NCBI RefSeq assembly: GCF_002142215.1
Contig: NZ_NAST01000001.1
Span: 62,001-126,000, forward strand
Reading direction: 5' to 3'
Source: Gilliamella sp. N-G2
GTDB taxonomy: Bacteria; Pseudomonadota; Gammaproteobacteria; Enterobacterales; Orbaceae
DNA: 64,000 nt
The translations under genes were made by a program, and so were the position numbers. Position 1 is the stretch's first letter. Every line of letters begins with the position of its first letter. Positions 39,061 through 50,025 of this stretch are shown piece by piece. The notes beneath the pieces were generated by a model. That model saw only the letters and a list, made by a program, of their open reading frames with translations, did not search any database and had not been told where the DNA came from.

Positions 39061-39732
39061 ATGAGAGTATCGTCATTAGCTACGCTAGTTATATTTGGAC
39101 TAGCCAGTTCAGCCGTTTATGCACACAGTGCTAATCAAATTATTATCCGAGGCGGTCCTGTATATGTTCATCCTCAAGATAAAAGTGAACATGTCAAAGT
39201 TGGTGGTGCGAAAAGCGATCTTAAAGCCAAAGCTGATAATGACACCCAACTTGGACTTAATTTTCAATATATGATCACTGATAATTTTGCGGTTGAATTA
39301 TTAGGTGCTACACCTTTTAGTCATCAAGTAAAACTTGGCGGAGGTAATTCAACTGGATTAGCTGGTGCACATTTAGGCAAGATTAAGCATTTACCACCAA
39401 CATTAAGTGCACTATGGTATCCGCTTGAAGGTAGTAATGAGTTTCAACCTTATGTTGGAGTTGGTGTTAACTATACCTTCTTTTTTGATGAAAAACTTAG
39501 TGGTGAAGCTAAAAAAGCAGGTTTTCATGGCTTAGACTTAGAAAGCTCTTGGGGTTTAGCTGCTCAAGTAGGGGCTGATTATTCGTTTGATGACAATTGG
39601 TTGATTAATGCACAGGTTCGTTATATCGATATCGAAACTAAAGCTAAAACACATTTAGGCAACACTAAAGTCACAGCAAAATATGATCTTGATCCATGGG
39701 TATTCATGCTTGGTGTCGGTTATAAATTCTGA
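39061..39732 (+). CDS. ompW: outer-membrane beta-barrel OmpW
   Basis: A 223-residue OmpW family porin-like protein. A cleavable signal peptide ends at VYAHS (about residue 21). The mature part shows the eight-stranded barrel with the family blocks QYMITDNFAVELLGATPFSH, LPPTLSALWYP and the terminal aromatic strand ending GVGYKF. It probably passes small hydrophobic molecules. AAGGAGATAAAA precedes ATG 39061, a strong ribosome site. It is monocistronic with a strong terminator. Confidence 0.93.
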   Translation: MRVSSLATLVIFGLASSAVYAHSANQIIIRGGPVYVHPQDKSEHVKVGGAKSDLKAKADNDTQLGLNFQYMITDNFAVELLGATPFSHQVKLGGGNSTGLAGAHLGKIKHLPPTLSALWYPLEGSNEFQPYVGVGVNYTFFFDEKLSGEAKKAGFHGLDLESSWGLAAQVGADYSFDDNWLINAQVRYIDIETKAKTHLGNTKVTAKYDLDPWVFMLGVGYKF

Positions 39733-39738
39733 TGATCT

Positions 39739-39766
39739 AAAAAACCTCTCATATGAGAGGTTTTTT
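39739..39766. terminator. bidirectional terminator, ompW/valS
   Basis: The near-perfect palindrome AAAACCTCTCAT / ATGAGAGGTTTT is flanked by A on the left and T on the right. It separates the convergent ompW and valS genes and can stop both. Confidence 0.92.
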
Positions 39767-39776
39767 ATTCAAGTTG

Positions 39777-42635
39777 TTAAAGACTTTTTATGGCTGTATG
39801 CTGCTCTTGCAATTTTGCTTTATCATCAATATAGCCTTGTTGTTTTTCTTTCTCTTTCGCAACGACCGCTGCTGGAGCTTTATCTACAAAGCTAGCATTA
39901 GATAATTTATTATCAATACGCGCAATTTCACCATTAATACGAGCGATTTCTTTTTCAAGACGAGCTAGCTCATCTTCTTTATTAATAAGTCCAGCCATTG
40001 GAATGAGGAGTTCAGCGCCATCAACCAATTTAGTGACTGATAATGGTCCTGCTTCACCCTCATCTAACAAGACTATTTCTGATAATCTTGCTAATGATTC
40101 GATAAAGGTGACATTGTCACTAATTATGCGATGTACCACTGGTGATGCTTTTCTAATCAATAGCTGTAATGGTTTGCTTGGTGCTATATTCATTTCAGCA
40201 CGGATATTACGAACCGCAATGACAGCATCTTTAATCCAATTGATATCGGCAACTGCTTCATCATCAACTAATTGGCTATCAAATGCTGGCATTGGTTGTA
40301 ACATAATGGTATCAGCTTTGATTGCCATTAATGGTTTGACACTTTGCCAAATAGCTTCAGTAATAAATGGAATGATTGGATGAGCCAAACGTAATAAGGC
40401 TTCAAGTACCGTGACTAAGGTGTGACGAGCAGCACGTTGCTGATTCTGTTCACCATTTGCCAATACTGATTTAGTTAACTCTAAATACCAGTCACAGAAC
40501 TGATTCCAAGTAAATTCATATAAAGTATTCGCCGCTAAATCAAAACGATAAGTATCGAATGCTTCACGGTAGGTTTTCACCGTTTGGTTAAACTCTGCCA
40601 AGATCCATTTATCTGCCAATGAATAATCTAACTCTCCACCTTTAAAACCACAATCGTGATCTTGGGTATTCATCAATACATAACGGCTAGCATTCCATAG
40701 TTTATTACAGAAGTTACGATAACCTTCTAAACGTTTTAAATCCCAATTGATATCACGACCAGTTGATGCAAGTGCGGCTAAGGTAAATCGTAAGGCGTCA
40801 GTACCATGGGCTTCAATACCATTCGGGAACTGTTTTTCTGTACGTTTGGCAATCTTTTCCGCTAATTGTGGCTGCATCATATTACCAGTACGTTTTTCTA
40901 ATAAATCGGCAAGTGAAATACCATCAATCATATCTAAAGGATCGATAACATTACCTTTAGATTTCGACATTTTTTGCCCTTCTTCATCGCGAATTAGACC
41001 TGTCACATATACCGTTTTAAACGGTACTTGTGGTTTACCATGTTCATCTTTAATGAAATGCATGGTCATCATAATCATTCGAGCAACCCAGAAGAAGATA
41101 ATATCAAAACCTGTCACTAGCACATTAGTTGGATGGAAAGTAGCTAAATCATCAGTGTTTTCTGGCCAACCTAAAGTTGAAAATGTCCATAGTGCTGATG
41201 AGAACCATGTATCAAGAACATCGTCATCTTGAGACAATTCGATATCTGCTGCAAGATTATTTTCACGGCGAACTTCAGCCTCATCACGACCAACATAGAC
41301 GTTGCCTTGATTATCATACCAAGCTGGAATTCGGTGTCCCCACCATAATTGTCGCGAAATACACCAATCTTGAATATCATTCATCCATGAAAAATACATA
41401 TTTTCATACTGTTTAGGTACAAATTGGATATCACCATTTTTTACCGCAGCAATAGCTGGTTCCGCTAATACTTTAGCTCTTACATACCATTGATCGGTTA
41501 ACATAGGTTCGATTACCACACCACCACGATCGCCATACGGGATAGTTAAGTCATGCGGTTCAATTTTTTCTAAAATACCTTGAGCTTCACACTGCGCAAC
41601 AACTAATTTACGTGCCGCAAAGCGTTCTAAATTTTGGAATTGTGCCGGAATATCGGTTGCGTGTGCAGTACTTGGCTCACCATTAGTATCAAACACTTCA
41701 GCTTGAGCACGAATATCGCCATCAAAAGTTAAGATGTTGATCATTGGTAATTGATGACGACGCCCTACCTCATAGTCATTAAAGTCATGCGCAGGAGTAA
41801 TTTTTACGCAGCCAGTACCTTTTGTCATATCCGCATGTTCATCACCAACAATCGGAATTCGACGATTAACAAATGGTAATATGACAAATTTACCGATCAG
41901 ATCTTTATAACGAGGATCTTCTGGATTAACGGCAACACCTGTATCACCAAATAGTGTTTCAGGGCGAGTTGTAGCGACAACTAGATAATCTTTGCCTTCT
42001 GCAGTTTTAACACCATCTGCTAATGGATAGCGTAAATGCCACATTGAACCTTTTACTTCACGATTTTCAACTTCAAGATCAGAAATTGCGGTACGTAATT
42101 TTGGATCCCAGTTAACTAAGCGTTTACCACGATAAATCAGATCTTCTTGGTAAAGTCTCACAAAAACTTCTTTAACCGCATTTGAAAGCCCTTCATCCAT
42201 AGTAAAACGTTCGCGATCCCAATCAACCGAATCACCTAAACGTCGCATCTGTTTAGTGATGCTACCACCTAATTCTGCTTTCCATTGCCAAATTTTTTCG
42301 ATAAACGCTTCACGACCATAATCATGGCGAGTTTTGTTTTCTTCAGCAGCAATTTTACGTTCTACCACCATTTGCGTTGCAATACCGGCATGATCACTAC
42401 CTGATTGCCAAAGCGTGTTATTGCCTTGCATACGATGATAACGAATTAGCGCATCCATAATAGTTTGTTGGAAAGCATGTCCCATATGCAAACTACCAGT
42501 TACATTTGGTGGTGGAATAGCAATACAATAACTAGGCTGAGATTTGTCACCATTAGGTTTAAAGTAACCACTTTCTTCCCAATGTTGATAGATAGGTTGT
42601 TCGATTTCTTGTGGATTATAAGTCGTATTTTTCAT
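39777..42635 (-). CDS. valS: valyl-tRNA synthetase
   Basis: 952 residues (E. coli 951). The class I signatures are HMGH in [15 protein letters not shown] and KMSKS in [11 protein letters not shown]. The editing domain lies at about 190-330 ([15 protein letters not shown]), followed by an anticodon-binding domain and a C-terminal coiled coil (about 885-950) rich in Lys/Glu/Ala. It charges tRNA-Val. In E. coli it follows pepA-holC directly; here a broken gene intervenes. Confidence 0.98.
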   Translation of the reverse strand: MKNTTYNPQEIEQPIYQHWEESGYFKPNGDKSQPSYCIAIPPPNVTGSLHMGHAFQQTIMDALIRYHRMQGNNTLWQSGSDHAGIATQMVVERKIAAEENKTRHDYGREAFIEKIWQWKAELGGSITKQMRRLGDSVDWDRERFTMDEGLSNAVKEVFVRLYQEDLIYRGKRLVNWDPKLRTAISDLEVENREVKGSMWHLRYPLADGVKTAEGKDYLVVATTRPETLFGDTGVAVNPEDPRYKDLIGKFVILPFVNRRIPIVGDEHADMTKGTGCVKITPAHDFNDYEVGRRHQLPMINILTFDGDIRAQAEVFDTNGEPSTAHATDIPAQFQNLERFAARKLVVAQCEAQGILEKIEPHDLTIPYGDRGGVVIEPMLTDQWYVRAKVLAEPAIAAVKNGDIQFVPKQYENMYFSWMNDIQDWCISRQLWWGHRIPAWYDNQGNVYVGRDEAEVRRENNLAADIELSQDDDVLDTWFSSALWTFSTLGWPENTDDLATFHPTNVLVTGFDIIFFWVARMIMMTMHFIKDEHGKPQVPFKTVYVTGLIRDEEGQKMSKSKGNVIDPLDMIDGISLADLLEKRTGNMMQPQLAEKIAKRTEKQFPNGIEAHGTDALRFTLAALASTGRDINWDLKRLEGYRNFCNKLWNASRYVLMNTQDHDCGFKGGELDYSLADKWILAEFNQTVKTYREAFDTYRFDLAANTLYEFTWNQFCDWYLELTKSVLANGEQNQQRAARHTLVTVLEALLRLAHPIIPFITEAIWQSVKPLMAIKADTIMLQPMPAFDSQLVDDEAVADINWIKDAVIAVRNIRAEMNIAPSKPLQLLIRKASPVVHRIISDNVTFIESLARLSEIVLLDEGEAGPLSVTKLVDGAELLIPMAGLINKEDELARLEKEIARINGEIARIDNKLSNASFVDKAPAAVVAKEKEKQQGYIDDKAKLQEQHTAIKSL

Positions 42636-42920
42636 AATAAAGGCATCAATCCTAATTCAAGGCATAAAAATGACCTTTATTCTACAGTAAAATGATATAA
42701 CAATAAATTGTTAGACGCATAAAATCGATTTTGGCGAGAGTAACAATAGCAATATGTACAATTAAAAGAGCGTTTATTTCTAAACAATCTTATTTTATCA
42801 CCGAAGTAGATGATGAATTTTTGACTCTATCAAGACATACTTTAAAAGTTGCTGATTTAAATAATTCATTGTCTGAATTGTAGCATGAACCATTTGACTT
42901 TACTTTTAAAGTAGGTTCGA
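42636..42920. other. valS upstream region with a possible short remnant frame
   Basis: This gap carries the valS promoter region. On the plus strand a frame of about 55 codons ending in TAG at 42,881-42,883 reads SKQSYFITEVDDEFLTLSRH and continues LKVADLNNSLSEL. It has no ATG or ribosome site, so it is best seen as a gene scrap or chance. Confidence 0.3.
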
Positions 42921-43745
42921 TTATTCCAAAGTAACCAATGTAATATTCACATTTTCCCGTTCTTCTGCATTTACTGTTGAGTCATTGGCATTTAAAAAAC
43001 TTTGTAAATCGACGCCATTAAATATTAAATAAAAATAGAATGTGATTCGGTGATTGGAAAGTTATTCTTCATCACTTGGTTTACCTCATCATAATCACCG
43101 CTATTGAAAGTACTTATAATTTTATATTTTCTACCTGCTATGAATATTGATGTTCCATCATCTGATGAATAATCTGCTTCCCGTAATCTACAAGATACGT
43201 CAAAACTTCCTGATAGAAGAATTTGATTATGATAAACCAAACTAGGTTTGACATATCAGGTCAATATTAATGATTTATTAGGTTTTATGTAATAAGAATG
43301 ACTACTAGAGAGAATAGTGTCTTGTTTAGGGTCACCATAAGGCGTTTTTATTGTGGTGACATTTGTAATTATGGTTAATTTATTCGGGTCATTACAGTTA
43401 TTCATTAATGGATTAAAATTTTGTTGAACTATTGACGTAATGATATAAAAGATAGATTGCTCAGGATACTGCGATTCCCACTTTAAGATGAGATTACCTG
43501 TTGCAGAAGCGTGATTTGTCCAGTAGTATCGTAACCATCATAATCACAAAAATAACTATAAGATGTATTAATAACTCCGCCATATCTAATTTTAGATAAT
43601 TAGCATTATCTGCGTCAGGTAAAGGAACGAAATTTTTGATACTGGCAAAGTTTACCATACCTATGGATAATTTTATTGGGTTGCTAAAACTAGAAATATC
43701 TTCTGAAGCTTGAATTGTGGAGAAGTTTTTAAGGAATTTCCGGTA
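42921..43745 (-). pseudogene. shattered gene of unknown family
   Basis: Protein-like segments follow each other in changing minus-strand frames: FASIKNFVPLPDADNANYLK, TSYSYFCDYDGYDTTGQI, KWESQYPEQSIFYIITSIVQ, LLSGSFDVSCRLREADYSSD and NANDSTVNAEERENVNITLV. At least four frame changes or stops lie between them. A 71-codon frame (43025-43240) is one surviving piece. The composition suggests a beta-rich exported protein, but I cannot name a family. It splits the usual holC-valS neighbourhood. Confidence 0.6.
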
Positions 43746-43806
43746 ACGAAAAAAAATTACTCAACTTTTTTCTGTTAAAATAGTTCACTCCTCAAAATTT
43801 ATTAAT

Positions 43807-44262
43807 TTATGAACATAAAATCGAGATTGTTTTTAGATTAAAACCTGCATCTTTATAAGCTTTATATCTTTCTCTAGCTAATGATTTTTGTTGGTCGTCG
43901 AAAGGAACGAAATCGATAATATCACGATAGACACCGGCAAATTCTGGAAATTGTTGTTGTAGGTTTATTAATAAATGTCGTGTACCACTACTGCGCTTTT
44001 GTGGCCAGCAGATTTCAACTGGTGATCCGCCTTTTAAACCTTCACCAGCTAAGTTATGTGGAACAAAATCATCAGTATCAAGTTGCCATAAATATTCATC
44101 AATTCGCTCAGCTTGCGCTTGATCTTGGCAAGCAACCAATACTCTCTGTTTGCTGTGCCATGCTTCAACAATTTTTTCACAGGCTAATTTTTCTTGAAAT
44201 AATACCCCAGCATCATTAGCTGGGGTTAGGTTTTCTAGTAAATAGAAAATCACTTTTTTCAT
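43807..44262 (-). CDS. holC: DNA polymerase III chi subunit HolC
   Basis: A 151-residue chi subunit (E. coli 147) that links the clamp loader to SSB. The family blocks KVIFYLLENL at the start, AERIDEYLWQLDTDDFVPHNL in the middle (split here by wording only) and RYKAYKDAGFNL at the end are visible. It lies 13 bases downstream of pepA in the same orientation, as in enterobacteria. Confidence 0.93.
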   Translation of the reverse strand: MKKVIFYLLENLTPANDAGVLFQEKLACEKIVEAWHSKQRVLVACQDQAQAERIDEYLWQLDTDDFVPHNLAGEGLKGGSPVEICWPQKRSSGTRHLLINLQQQFPEFAGVYRDIIDFVPFDDQQKSLARERYKAYKDAGFNLKTISILCS

Positions 44263-44275
44263 GATGTTTATCTAC

Positions 44276-45760
44276 TTATTTTTGATCAAGTAAATATTGA
44301 ATTAACATAGCAACTGGTCTACCAGTTGCACCTTTGTTGGCACCTGATTTCCAAGCTGTACCAGCTATATCAAGATGTGCCCATTGATATTTTTCAGTAA
44401 AGCGTGATAAGAAACAAGCAGCAGTAATTGTACCGCCATCTCGACCACCAGCATTAACAATATCAGCGCAAGTCGATTTGATTTGTTCTTGGAAATCACT
44501 ATCTATTGGTAAAGACCATGCTTTATCACCGGCTTTATTTGATGAGTTAACAAGTTGTTCCACCAATTGTGAATTGTTACCCATTACCCCTGTGTAATGA
44601 TGACCAAGAGCCACAATACAAGCGCCGGTTAATGTCGCAATATCAATGACAGTTTTTGGTTTAAAGCGTTCAACATATGTTAAGGTATCACATAATACTA
44701 AACGGCCTTCAGCATCAGTGTTAATTACTTCAACAGTAATACCTGACATGGTCGTTAAAATATCACCTGGGCGATAAGCATTACCATCAGGCATATTTTC
44801 ACAGCCAGCCATTACACCGACGACATTGATTGGTAATTTGAGCTCGGCTACTGCTTGCATTACGCCAAATACGGTTGCTGCACCACACATATCATACTTC
44901 ATTTCGTCCATACCAGCAGAAGGTTTAATAGATATACCGCCTGAATCGAAGGTTAATCCTTTACCAACTAAGACATAAGGCTGGGCCTTTTTATCCTTAG
45001 CGCCATGGTATTCAATCACCGTCATAATTGATTCATTAGCAGATCCTCGCCCTACAGCTAAATAAGCATTCATGTTGAGTTTTGCTAATTCTTTTTCGCC
45101 AAAACAGGTGACTTTTAAATTAGTATGTTGTTGACCTAAACTTTTACCCTGTTCAGCTAAGTATTTAGCATTACAGACATTCGATGGCATGTTAGCTATA
45201 TTTTTTGTGCTACTAATAGCTTTGGCAATAATTTGCCCTTGCGATAATTGGTCTTCAACTTGGTTGACTGTCTTTTTGTCGCCATAAAGTAGTGTCAATT
45301 TTTGTAGACTCGGTTGTTCTGATTTTGTTGATTTGAACTCATCAAAACAATAGGTTAATTCACTAACAATTTGTGGTAATTGCTTAGCTATTTCACCACT
45401 TATTGCTGAATTTAAGGTCAAAAGATCCCAACATATGTGGTTAACTTTTTTGTTAGCAAGCTCTTTAATTGTAGCTTGAATTACTTTTTTAGCGGCATTT
45501 AAATCAAAACTTTTCGCTTCACCACATCCTACAACTAATATTTTTTGTTTGGTAGAATTTGCCGATGAATATAAAAATGTAGTTTTACCTAACTCACCAC
45601 TAATATCACCTGATTTTATCAATTGGCTAATCAAACCATTATTTACGTTATCTATCTCTTTGATTAAATTAGATTGTGTTTTGCCTGATTGAACAGTAAT
45701 AACTAAACATTCTTCTTTTTGTTTAGTTATAACAAGGCTATTTTTGATTGCGTATTGCAT
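44276..45760 (-). CDS. pepA: leucyl aminopeptidase PepA
   Basis: A 494-residue M17 aminopeptidase with two metal ions. The signatures are GKGLTFDSGGISIKP, MDEMKYDMCGAA and the family stamp NTDAEGRLVL. E. coli PepA (503) also binds DNA in Xer recombination and carAB control; whether this one does is unknown. I use ATG 45760 (AGAGAACCCT upstream), which corresponds to the E. coli start; ATG 45799 would add 13 unmatched residues. It is divergent from lptF. Confidence 0.96.
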   Translation of the reverse strand: MQYAIKNSLVITKQKEECLVITVQSGKTQSNLIKEIDNVNNGLISQLIKSGDISGELGKTTFLYSSANSTKQKILVVGCGEAKSFDLNAAKKVIQATIKELANKKVNHICWDLLTLNSAISGEIAKQLPQIVSELTYCFDEFKSTKSEQPSLQKLTLLYGDKKTVNQVEDQLSQGQIIAKAISSTKNIANMPSNVCNAKYLAEQGKSLGQQHTNLKVTCFGEKELAKLNMNAYLAVGRGSANESIMTVIEYHGAKDKKAQPYVLVGKGLTFDSGGISIKPSAGMDEMKYDMCGAATVFGVMQAVAELKLPINVVGVMAGCENMPDGNAYRPGDILTTMSGITVEVINTDAEGRLVLCDTLTYVERFKPKTVIDIATLTGACIVALGHHYTGVMGNNSQLVEQLVNSSNKAGDKAWSLPIDSDFQEQIKSTCADIVNAGGRDGGTITAACFLSRFTEKYQWAHLDIAGTAWKSGANKGATGRPVAMLIQYLLDQK

Positions 45761-45856
45761 AGGGTTCTCTTGTAAGATATTGAATGTGAATAGTAACATT
45801 TTATCGGTTCATTAAACGATAGCAACAAAAAGATAACGAAATAGTGCAAATCGGAT

Positions 45857-45862
45857 TATAAT
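45857..45862 (+). promoter_or_regulatory. candidate -10 box for lptFG
   Basis: A perfect TATAAT lies 36 bases before the GTG start of lptF in the divergent pepA-lptF gap. No good -35 is seen at 17 bases, so the assignment is tentative. Confidence 0.35.
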
Positions 45863-45898
45863 AGTGGGATTTGATAAGACGGATAGATAGGTAAAAAC

Positions 45899-47002
45899 GT
45901 GATAATTCGCCGATATTTAATTAAAGAGACAATGAAAACTCAAGGAGCAATATTGTTTATATTATTGCTGATTTTCTTTTCTCAAAAATTAATAAAAATT
46001 TTATCCAGCGCAATAGATGGTAGCATTCCTCGAGATTTGATTATGCCATTATTAGTGTTAGGTGTATCAAATATGGCTGATCTTATCTTGCCATTAAGTC
46101 TTTTTTTAGGTGTGCTTGTTACCTTTGGCCGGCTTTATTCTGATAGCGAGATGGTCGCGATGCATGCTTGTGGTGTAAAAAAAAGACTTAACTATCAAGT
46201 CGTATTTTTACTTTGTGTAATGACATGTACGTTAACTGCACTGAATAGTCTTTGGTTTGGCCCTTGGTCAAGCGTAAAACAAGATCAATTAGTTGAGAAC
46301 GCAAAAATTAATCCAAGTTTAGCCGGCCTACTTGCAGGACAATTTCAACAAACACCGGATGGCAATTCAGTCATTTATATTGGCAATGTCGATAACAATA
46401 AGTTAGACAACGTATTTATTGCCCAGATCAATCCTAGAAATAATCAGCGCCCGTCTATCATTATTGCCAACAAAGGAAAAACTGAAGAAGACGCCGATGG
46501 TAATCAAATCATCACCCTTGAAGATGCGAATCGTTATGAAGGCACTGCCCAGCTAAAAGATTTTCGTATATCGAATTTTCATAACTATTTGGGAATCATA
46601 AAACCTAAAGAGTTAGATACAAATGTTGATGATGATAAAGCTGATGTGCAACAATTAGGGTTACTTGAACTACAGCAGAATCCTACCGCTAAAGCCCAAG
46701 CTGAATTGTGTTGGCGCTTAACGCTAATTATTTCAGTTCCTTTGATGGCTTTTTTAGTCATACCATTAAGTGTTTCAAACCCACGGCAAGGTAGATTAGC
46801 GCAAATTCTACCAGCATTATTACTTTATCTAGTGTATTTTTTAATTTCCAGCTCAGTTAAAGCTAATGCTGGCAAAGGCCGATTAGATCCTGCTTTATGG
46901 TTTTATCTCATTAATATAGGTTATTTTATTTTAGCTTTAATTCTAAATTGTTGGGATAACTTATTTATGCGTAAACTTCGTTTAAAATATAGTGCATTAT
47001 AA
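45899..47002 (+). CDS. lptF: LPS export permease subunit LptF
   Basis: A 367-residue inner-membrane subunit of the LptB2FG complex that extracts lipopolysaccharide for transport to the outer membrane. It has three N-terminal membrane segments, a periplasmic beta-jellyroll (about 125-260, including GNSVIYIGNVDNNKLDNVFI) and three C-terminal segments. The start is GTG 45899 (IIRRYLIKETMKTQ follows), the usual family beginning. lptG follows 10 bases later. Confidence 0.96.
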   Translation: MIIRRYLIKETMKTQGAILFILLLIFFSQKLIKILSSAIDGSIPRDLIMPLLVLGVSNMADLILPLSLFLGVLVTFGRLYSDSEMVAMHACGVKKRLNYQVVFLLCVMTCTLTALNSLWFGPWSSVKQDQLVENAKINPSLAGLLAGQFQQTPDGNSVIYIGNVDNNKLDNVFIAQINPRNNQRPSIIIANKGKTEEDADGNQIITLEDANRYEGTAQLKDFRISNFHNYLGIIKPKELDTNVDDDKADVQQLGLLELQQNPTAKAQAELCWRLTLIISVPLMAFLVIPLSVSNPRQGRLAQILPALLLYLVYFLISSSVKANAGKGRLDPALWFYLINIGYFILALILNCWDNLFMRKLRLKYSAL

Positions 47003-47012
47003 GGGGTGAACG

Positions 47013-48077
47013 ATGTTTTCGATTTTAGATCGTTATATAGGTAAAACTATTTTAAATACCATTGGGATTTGTTTATTTTTATTAATTAGTCTATCAGGAA
47101 TTATTCGATTTATTGATCAACTTAGAAGAATAAAAGTGGATTATGATGCGGTTTCTGTTGGTTTTTATTCATTACTCATGGTACCAAAAGATTTAGAAAT
47201 ATTCTTCCCTATGGCGGCACTTCTGGGCGGCTTAATCGGTTTAGGTATATTAGCCTCACGTAGTGAACTCATTGTCATGGAAACATCTGGATTTAGCCGA
47301 TTTAAAATTGCTTTAGCTGTAATGAAAACAGCCTTACCTTTAGTAATTTTAACTATGGCTATTGGCGAATGGGTTGCGCCAATTAGTGAGCAAACCGCTC
47401 GCAATATGCGTTCAGAAAAACTTTATGGTGATTCCTTATTAGCGCAGCAAGGGAGTTTGTGGGCTAAAGATGGTAATGACTATGTCTTTATTGGCCATGT
47501 TAACAATGACAGCTCAATATCGAATATTGATATTTATAGCGTAGATAAAAATAAACTTCTTTCGATCACCCATGCTAATAATGGTGTATTTGAAAATGGA
47601 GTTTGGACTCTGTCAGAAATTGAAAAAAACGATTTAAGCAATTCCGACCAAGTAACTGGCATCAATATGTTGACAATGCAATGGAAAACCAATATTACTC
47701 CCGATAAATTAAGTATTGTCGCCTTTGATCCAGAATCTCTATCCGCATCTGGTTTATATCAATATTCGCAATATTTGAAGGATTCAGGGCAAGATACCAA
47801 ATATTATGACCTACTATTTTGGAAAAAACTGATTAAACCTGTGTCAGTAGCGGTAATGTTACTATTGGCTTTATCTTTCATTTTTGGCCCGTTACGTAGT
47901 GTTTCGATGGGGGTTAGAGTGATTATTGGTATTAGTTTTGGATTTATTTTCTATATTGCCGATAATCTTTTTGCTCAAGTCAGTATTGTAATGGGAATTT
48001 ATCCTATTGTAGGTTCAATGCTAACCAGCTTAGTGTTTTTATTAATTAGTTATATTTTATTTAAGCGCAAAAATTAG
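47013..48077 (+). CDS. lptG: LPS export permease subunit LptG
   Basis: 354 residues, partner of LptF. It has the same six-segment layout with a periplasmic jellyroll (about 130-255, GSLWAKDGNDYVFIGHVN). The N-terminus FSILDRYIGKTIL is typical. AAGGGGTGAACG lies just before ATG 47013. Encoded with lptF and opposite pepA, as in E. coli. Confidence 0.96.
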   Translation: MFSILDRYIGKTILNTIGICLFLLISLSGIIRFIDQLRRIKVDYDAVSVGFYSLLMVPKDLEIFFPMAALLGGLIGLGILASRSELIVMETSGFSRFKIALAVMKTALPLVILTMAIGEWVAPISEQTARNMRSEKLYGDSLLAQQGSLWAKDGNDYVFIGHVNNDSSISNIDIYSVDKNKLLSITHANNGVFENGVWTLSEIEKNDLSNSDQVTGINMLTMQWKTNITPDKLSIVAFDPESLSASGLYQYSQYLKDSGQDTKYYDLLFWKKLIKPVSVAVMLLLALSFIFGPLRSVSMGVRVIIGISFGFIFYIADNLFAQVSIVMGIYPIVGSMLTSLVFLLISYILFKRKN

Positions 48078-48114
48078 CATATTTATGAGAATTATCATTA
48101 CTCATTAAAAATGG

Positions 48115-48149
48115 TATTGGCATATACAATGCTCTGATATATGCCAATA
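48115..48149. terminator. hairpin downstream of lptG
   Basis: An 11-bp stem TATTGGCATAT / ATATGCCAATA with a 13-base loop lies 37 bases past the lptG stop. The T tract is weak (TATCTTT). It probably ends the lptFG transcript. The rest of the gap to 48293 shows no gene. Confidence 0.55.
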
Positions 48150-48292
48150 TTATCTTTCATATCAAACAAGCAAAATGTTCACAGCAAATATAAGCAAATT
48201 TACTTATATATTTGTTTATTTTAAGTAGAAATTCATTCAGGTATTTTATTTTTCAGCATCTATTAATTTGATAAAAGATCCATTAAATTAAT

Positions 48293-48730
48293 TTATTTAA
48301 ATAGCCTTAAATATTCACCATAACCTTGGGTTTCAAGTTCTTCTTTCGGGATAAATTTCAACGCAGCAGAATTAATACAATAACGTAATCCACCTAACGC
48401 TGCAGGACCATCAGTGAATACATGACCAAGATGGGAGTCAGCCTTTGATGAACGCACTTCTATCCGGTTCATGCCGTGACTGTTATCTTCTTTTTCTATA
48501 ATTTGTTGCTGATTAATCGGTTTAGAAAAACTGGGCCAACCACAGCCAGAATCAAACTTATCTAATGACGTAAATAGTGGTTCTCCTGAGACGATATCGA
48601 CATAGATACCTTCCCGATGGTTGGCATTGTATTGGTTGTCAAATGGGGGCTCAGTGCCATTTTGTTGAGTAACATGATATTGCATAGGTGTTAATGCTGC
48701 TATAGCCTTATCTTTCATTGATTTATTCAT
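48293..48730 (-). CDS. msrB: peptide methionine-R-sulfoxide reductase MsrB
   Basis: 145 residues. The catalytic cysteine lies in [11 protein letters not shown], and the substrate-binding motif CGWPSF is present. The structural zinc CxxC pairs seen in E. coli MsrB are missing here (the corresponding stretch reads [12 protein letters not shown]), which fits the zinc-free branch. It reduces the R epimer of methionine sulfoxide. It lies in one orientation with a b561 cytochrome gene and msrA. Confidence 0.93.
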   Translation of the reverse strand: MNKSMKDKAIAALTPMQYHVTQQNGTEPPFDNQYNANHREGIYVDIVSGEPLFTSLDKFDSGCGWPSFSKPINQQQIIEKEDNSHGMNRIEVRSSKADSHLGHVFTDGPAALGGLRYCINSAALKFIPKEELETQGYGEYLRLFK

Positions 48731-48789
48731 GATTTATCTGCCTCACATTACGTTATAGATGCTATAATATTAGCAATTTTAAATTTATG

Positions 48790-49320
48790 TTAATCGTTAC
48801 TGCTTAACATTGATTCCAGTACTTTATCTTTAAGCCAAAAATAATGATACAACGCACCTAATATATGAATAATAACCAATATTGCTAAAGTGTAAACACT
48901 GATTAGATGCATTGAATGAAACATTTGATGTATTGAATTTGGCATAGCTATGGCCGGAACAGATATTAGACCAAAGACATTTAAATCTCGGCCACTCATA
49001 AAATAACCAGATAGCGGTACAATAAGCAGTAAAATATAGATGAATCCTTGAGTAGATTTAGACAATATCCGTTGTAGTTTTTGTTCTTTAGGTAAAACAT
49101 CAGGTACACCTTGGTCTCGAATTACTATTATTCGCCATATCATTAATAGCAAAACAACAACGCCCAAAGATTTATGCAATAAATAAACAATTGGCATACC
49201 ACCTAAAATATTCGACATTGTCACTTTAGCTAAAAGCAATAAAGTAACAATCACGATTAACAAGGCAGATGACCAATGGATCCATTTTTGTTTATTGCTA
49301 TACTGTGGATAACTTTGCAT
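48790..49320 (-). CDS. cytochrome b561-family membrane protein
   Basis: A 176-residue four-helix di-heme membrane cytochrome of the YodB/CybB type. Candidate heme ligands are histidines in QKWIHWSSALL (helix 1), YLLHKSLGVV (helix 2), and SMHLISVYTL and VIIHILGALYH (helices 3 and 4). It transfers electrons in the inner membrane, probably from quinol or superoxide. It sits three bases from msrA and about 60 from msrB, so a shared redox job is plausible. Confidence 0.88.
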   Translation of the reverse strand: MQSYPQYSNKQKWIHWSSALLIVIVTLLLLAKVTMSNILGGMPIVYLLHKSLGVVVLLLMIWRIIVIRDQGVPDVLPKEQKLQRILSKSTQGFIYILLLIVPLSGYFMSGRDLNVFGLISVPAIAMPNSIHQMFHSMHLISVYTLAILVIIHILGALYHYFWLKDKVLESMLSSND

Positions 49321-49323
49321 TGC

Positions 49324-49872
49324 TTACTCACTTTTTGTTGCAGGCTTATCTTGCCAATTGTTAGCAATAAAATTGGCTCGTCCAGATAAGCGATAATAAC
49401 GGTTATAATGTTCTGGTTGTTTTTTATAGTAATCTTGATGATAATCTTCTGCCGGATAAAATGTTGTTGCTGGCTCTATAGCAACATTAATGGGATGATT
49501 AAATCGTTTACTTTCTTCTAATGTTTGTTTAGATGCGATTGCTTGCTGCTGTTGAAATTTATTATGATAAAAAATCACCGATCGATAAGAATCTCCCCGA
49601 TCAGCAAATTGTCCTTGTGAATCAGTTGGATCAATTTGTTGCCAAAAAATTTCCAGTAATTTTTTATAGCTGATCATAGTTGGGTCAAACGTTATCTGTA
49701 CAGCTTCAGTATGGCCAGTATTGCCGTGGCAAACTTGTTGATAAGTTGGATTTACTGTGTGGCCTCCCGTATACCCAGAAATCACACTAATCACACCTTC
49801 ATATTTGTCGAAAGGTTTTACCATACACCAAAAACAACCACCGGCAAATGTTGCTTGTTCATATTGTTGCAT
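49324..49872 (-). CDS. msrA: peptide methionine-S-sulfoxide reductase MsrA
   Basis: 182 residues. The catalytic motif is [13 protein letters not shown], followed by the family blocks [28 protein letters not shown] and [18 protein letters not shown]. No signal peptide, so it is cytoplasmic. ATG 49872 is chosen because GGAGG lies six bases before it; the in-frame TTG upstream overlaps that site. First gene of the msrA-b561-msrB group. Confidence 0.95.
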   Translation of the reverse strand: MQQYEQATFAGGCFWCMVKPFDKYEGVISVISGYTGGHTVNPTYQQVCHGNTGHTEAVQITFDPTMISYKKLLEIFWQQIDPTDSQGQFADRGDSYRSVIFYHNKFQQQQAIASKQTLEESKRFNHPINVAIEPATTFYPAEDYHQDYYKKQPEHYNRYYRLSGRANFIANNWQDKPATKSE

Positions 49873-50025
49873 AAAAACCTCCAATTAAATGATATTAATA
49901 GAAATGATCTTTATTTTAAAACACAACACTTACTTTTGCTTGATAGATATGCGGTTATATTACTTGAAACTGTTCAGATAATCACCATATTATTAATCTA
50001 ATGTAATTGTTTAGGAGGTGAAATA

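Noticed and set aside
40747..41232. 161-codon plus-strand frame within valS
   Set aside because: It is antisense to a well-supported gene, with no ribosome site and no family resemblance. The same applies to other long antisense frames under topA, the activase and hisD.
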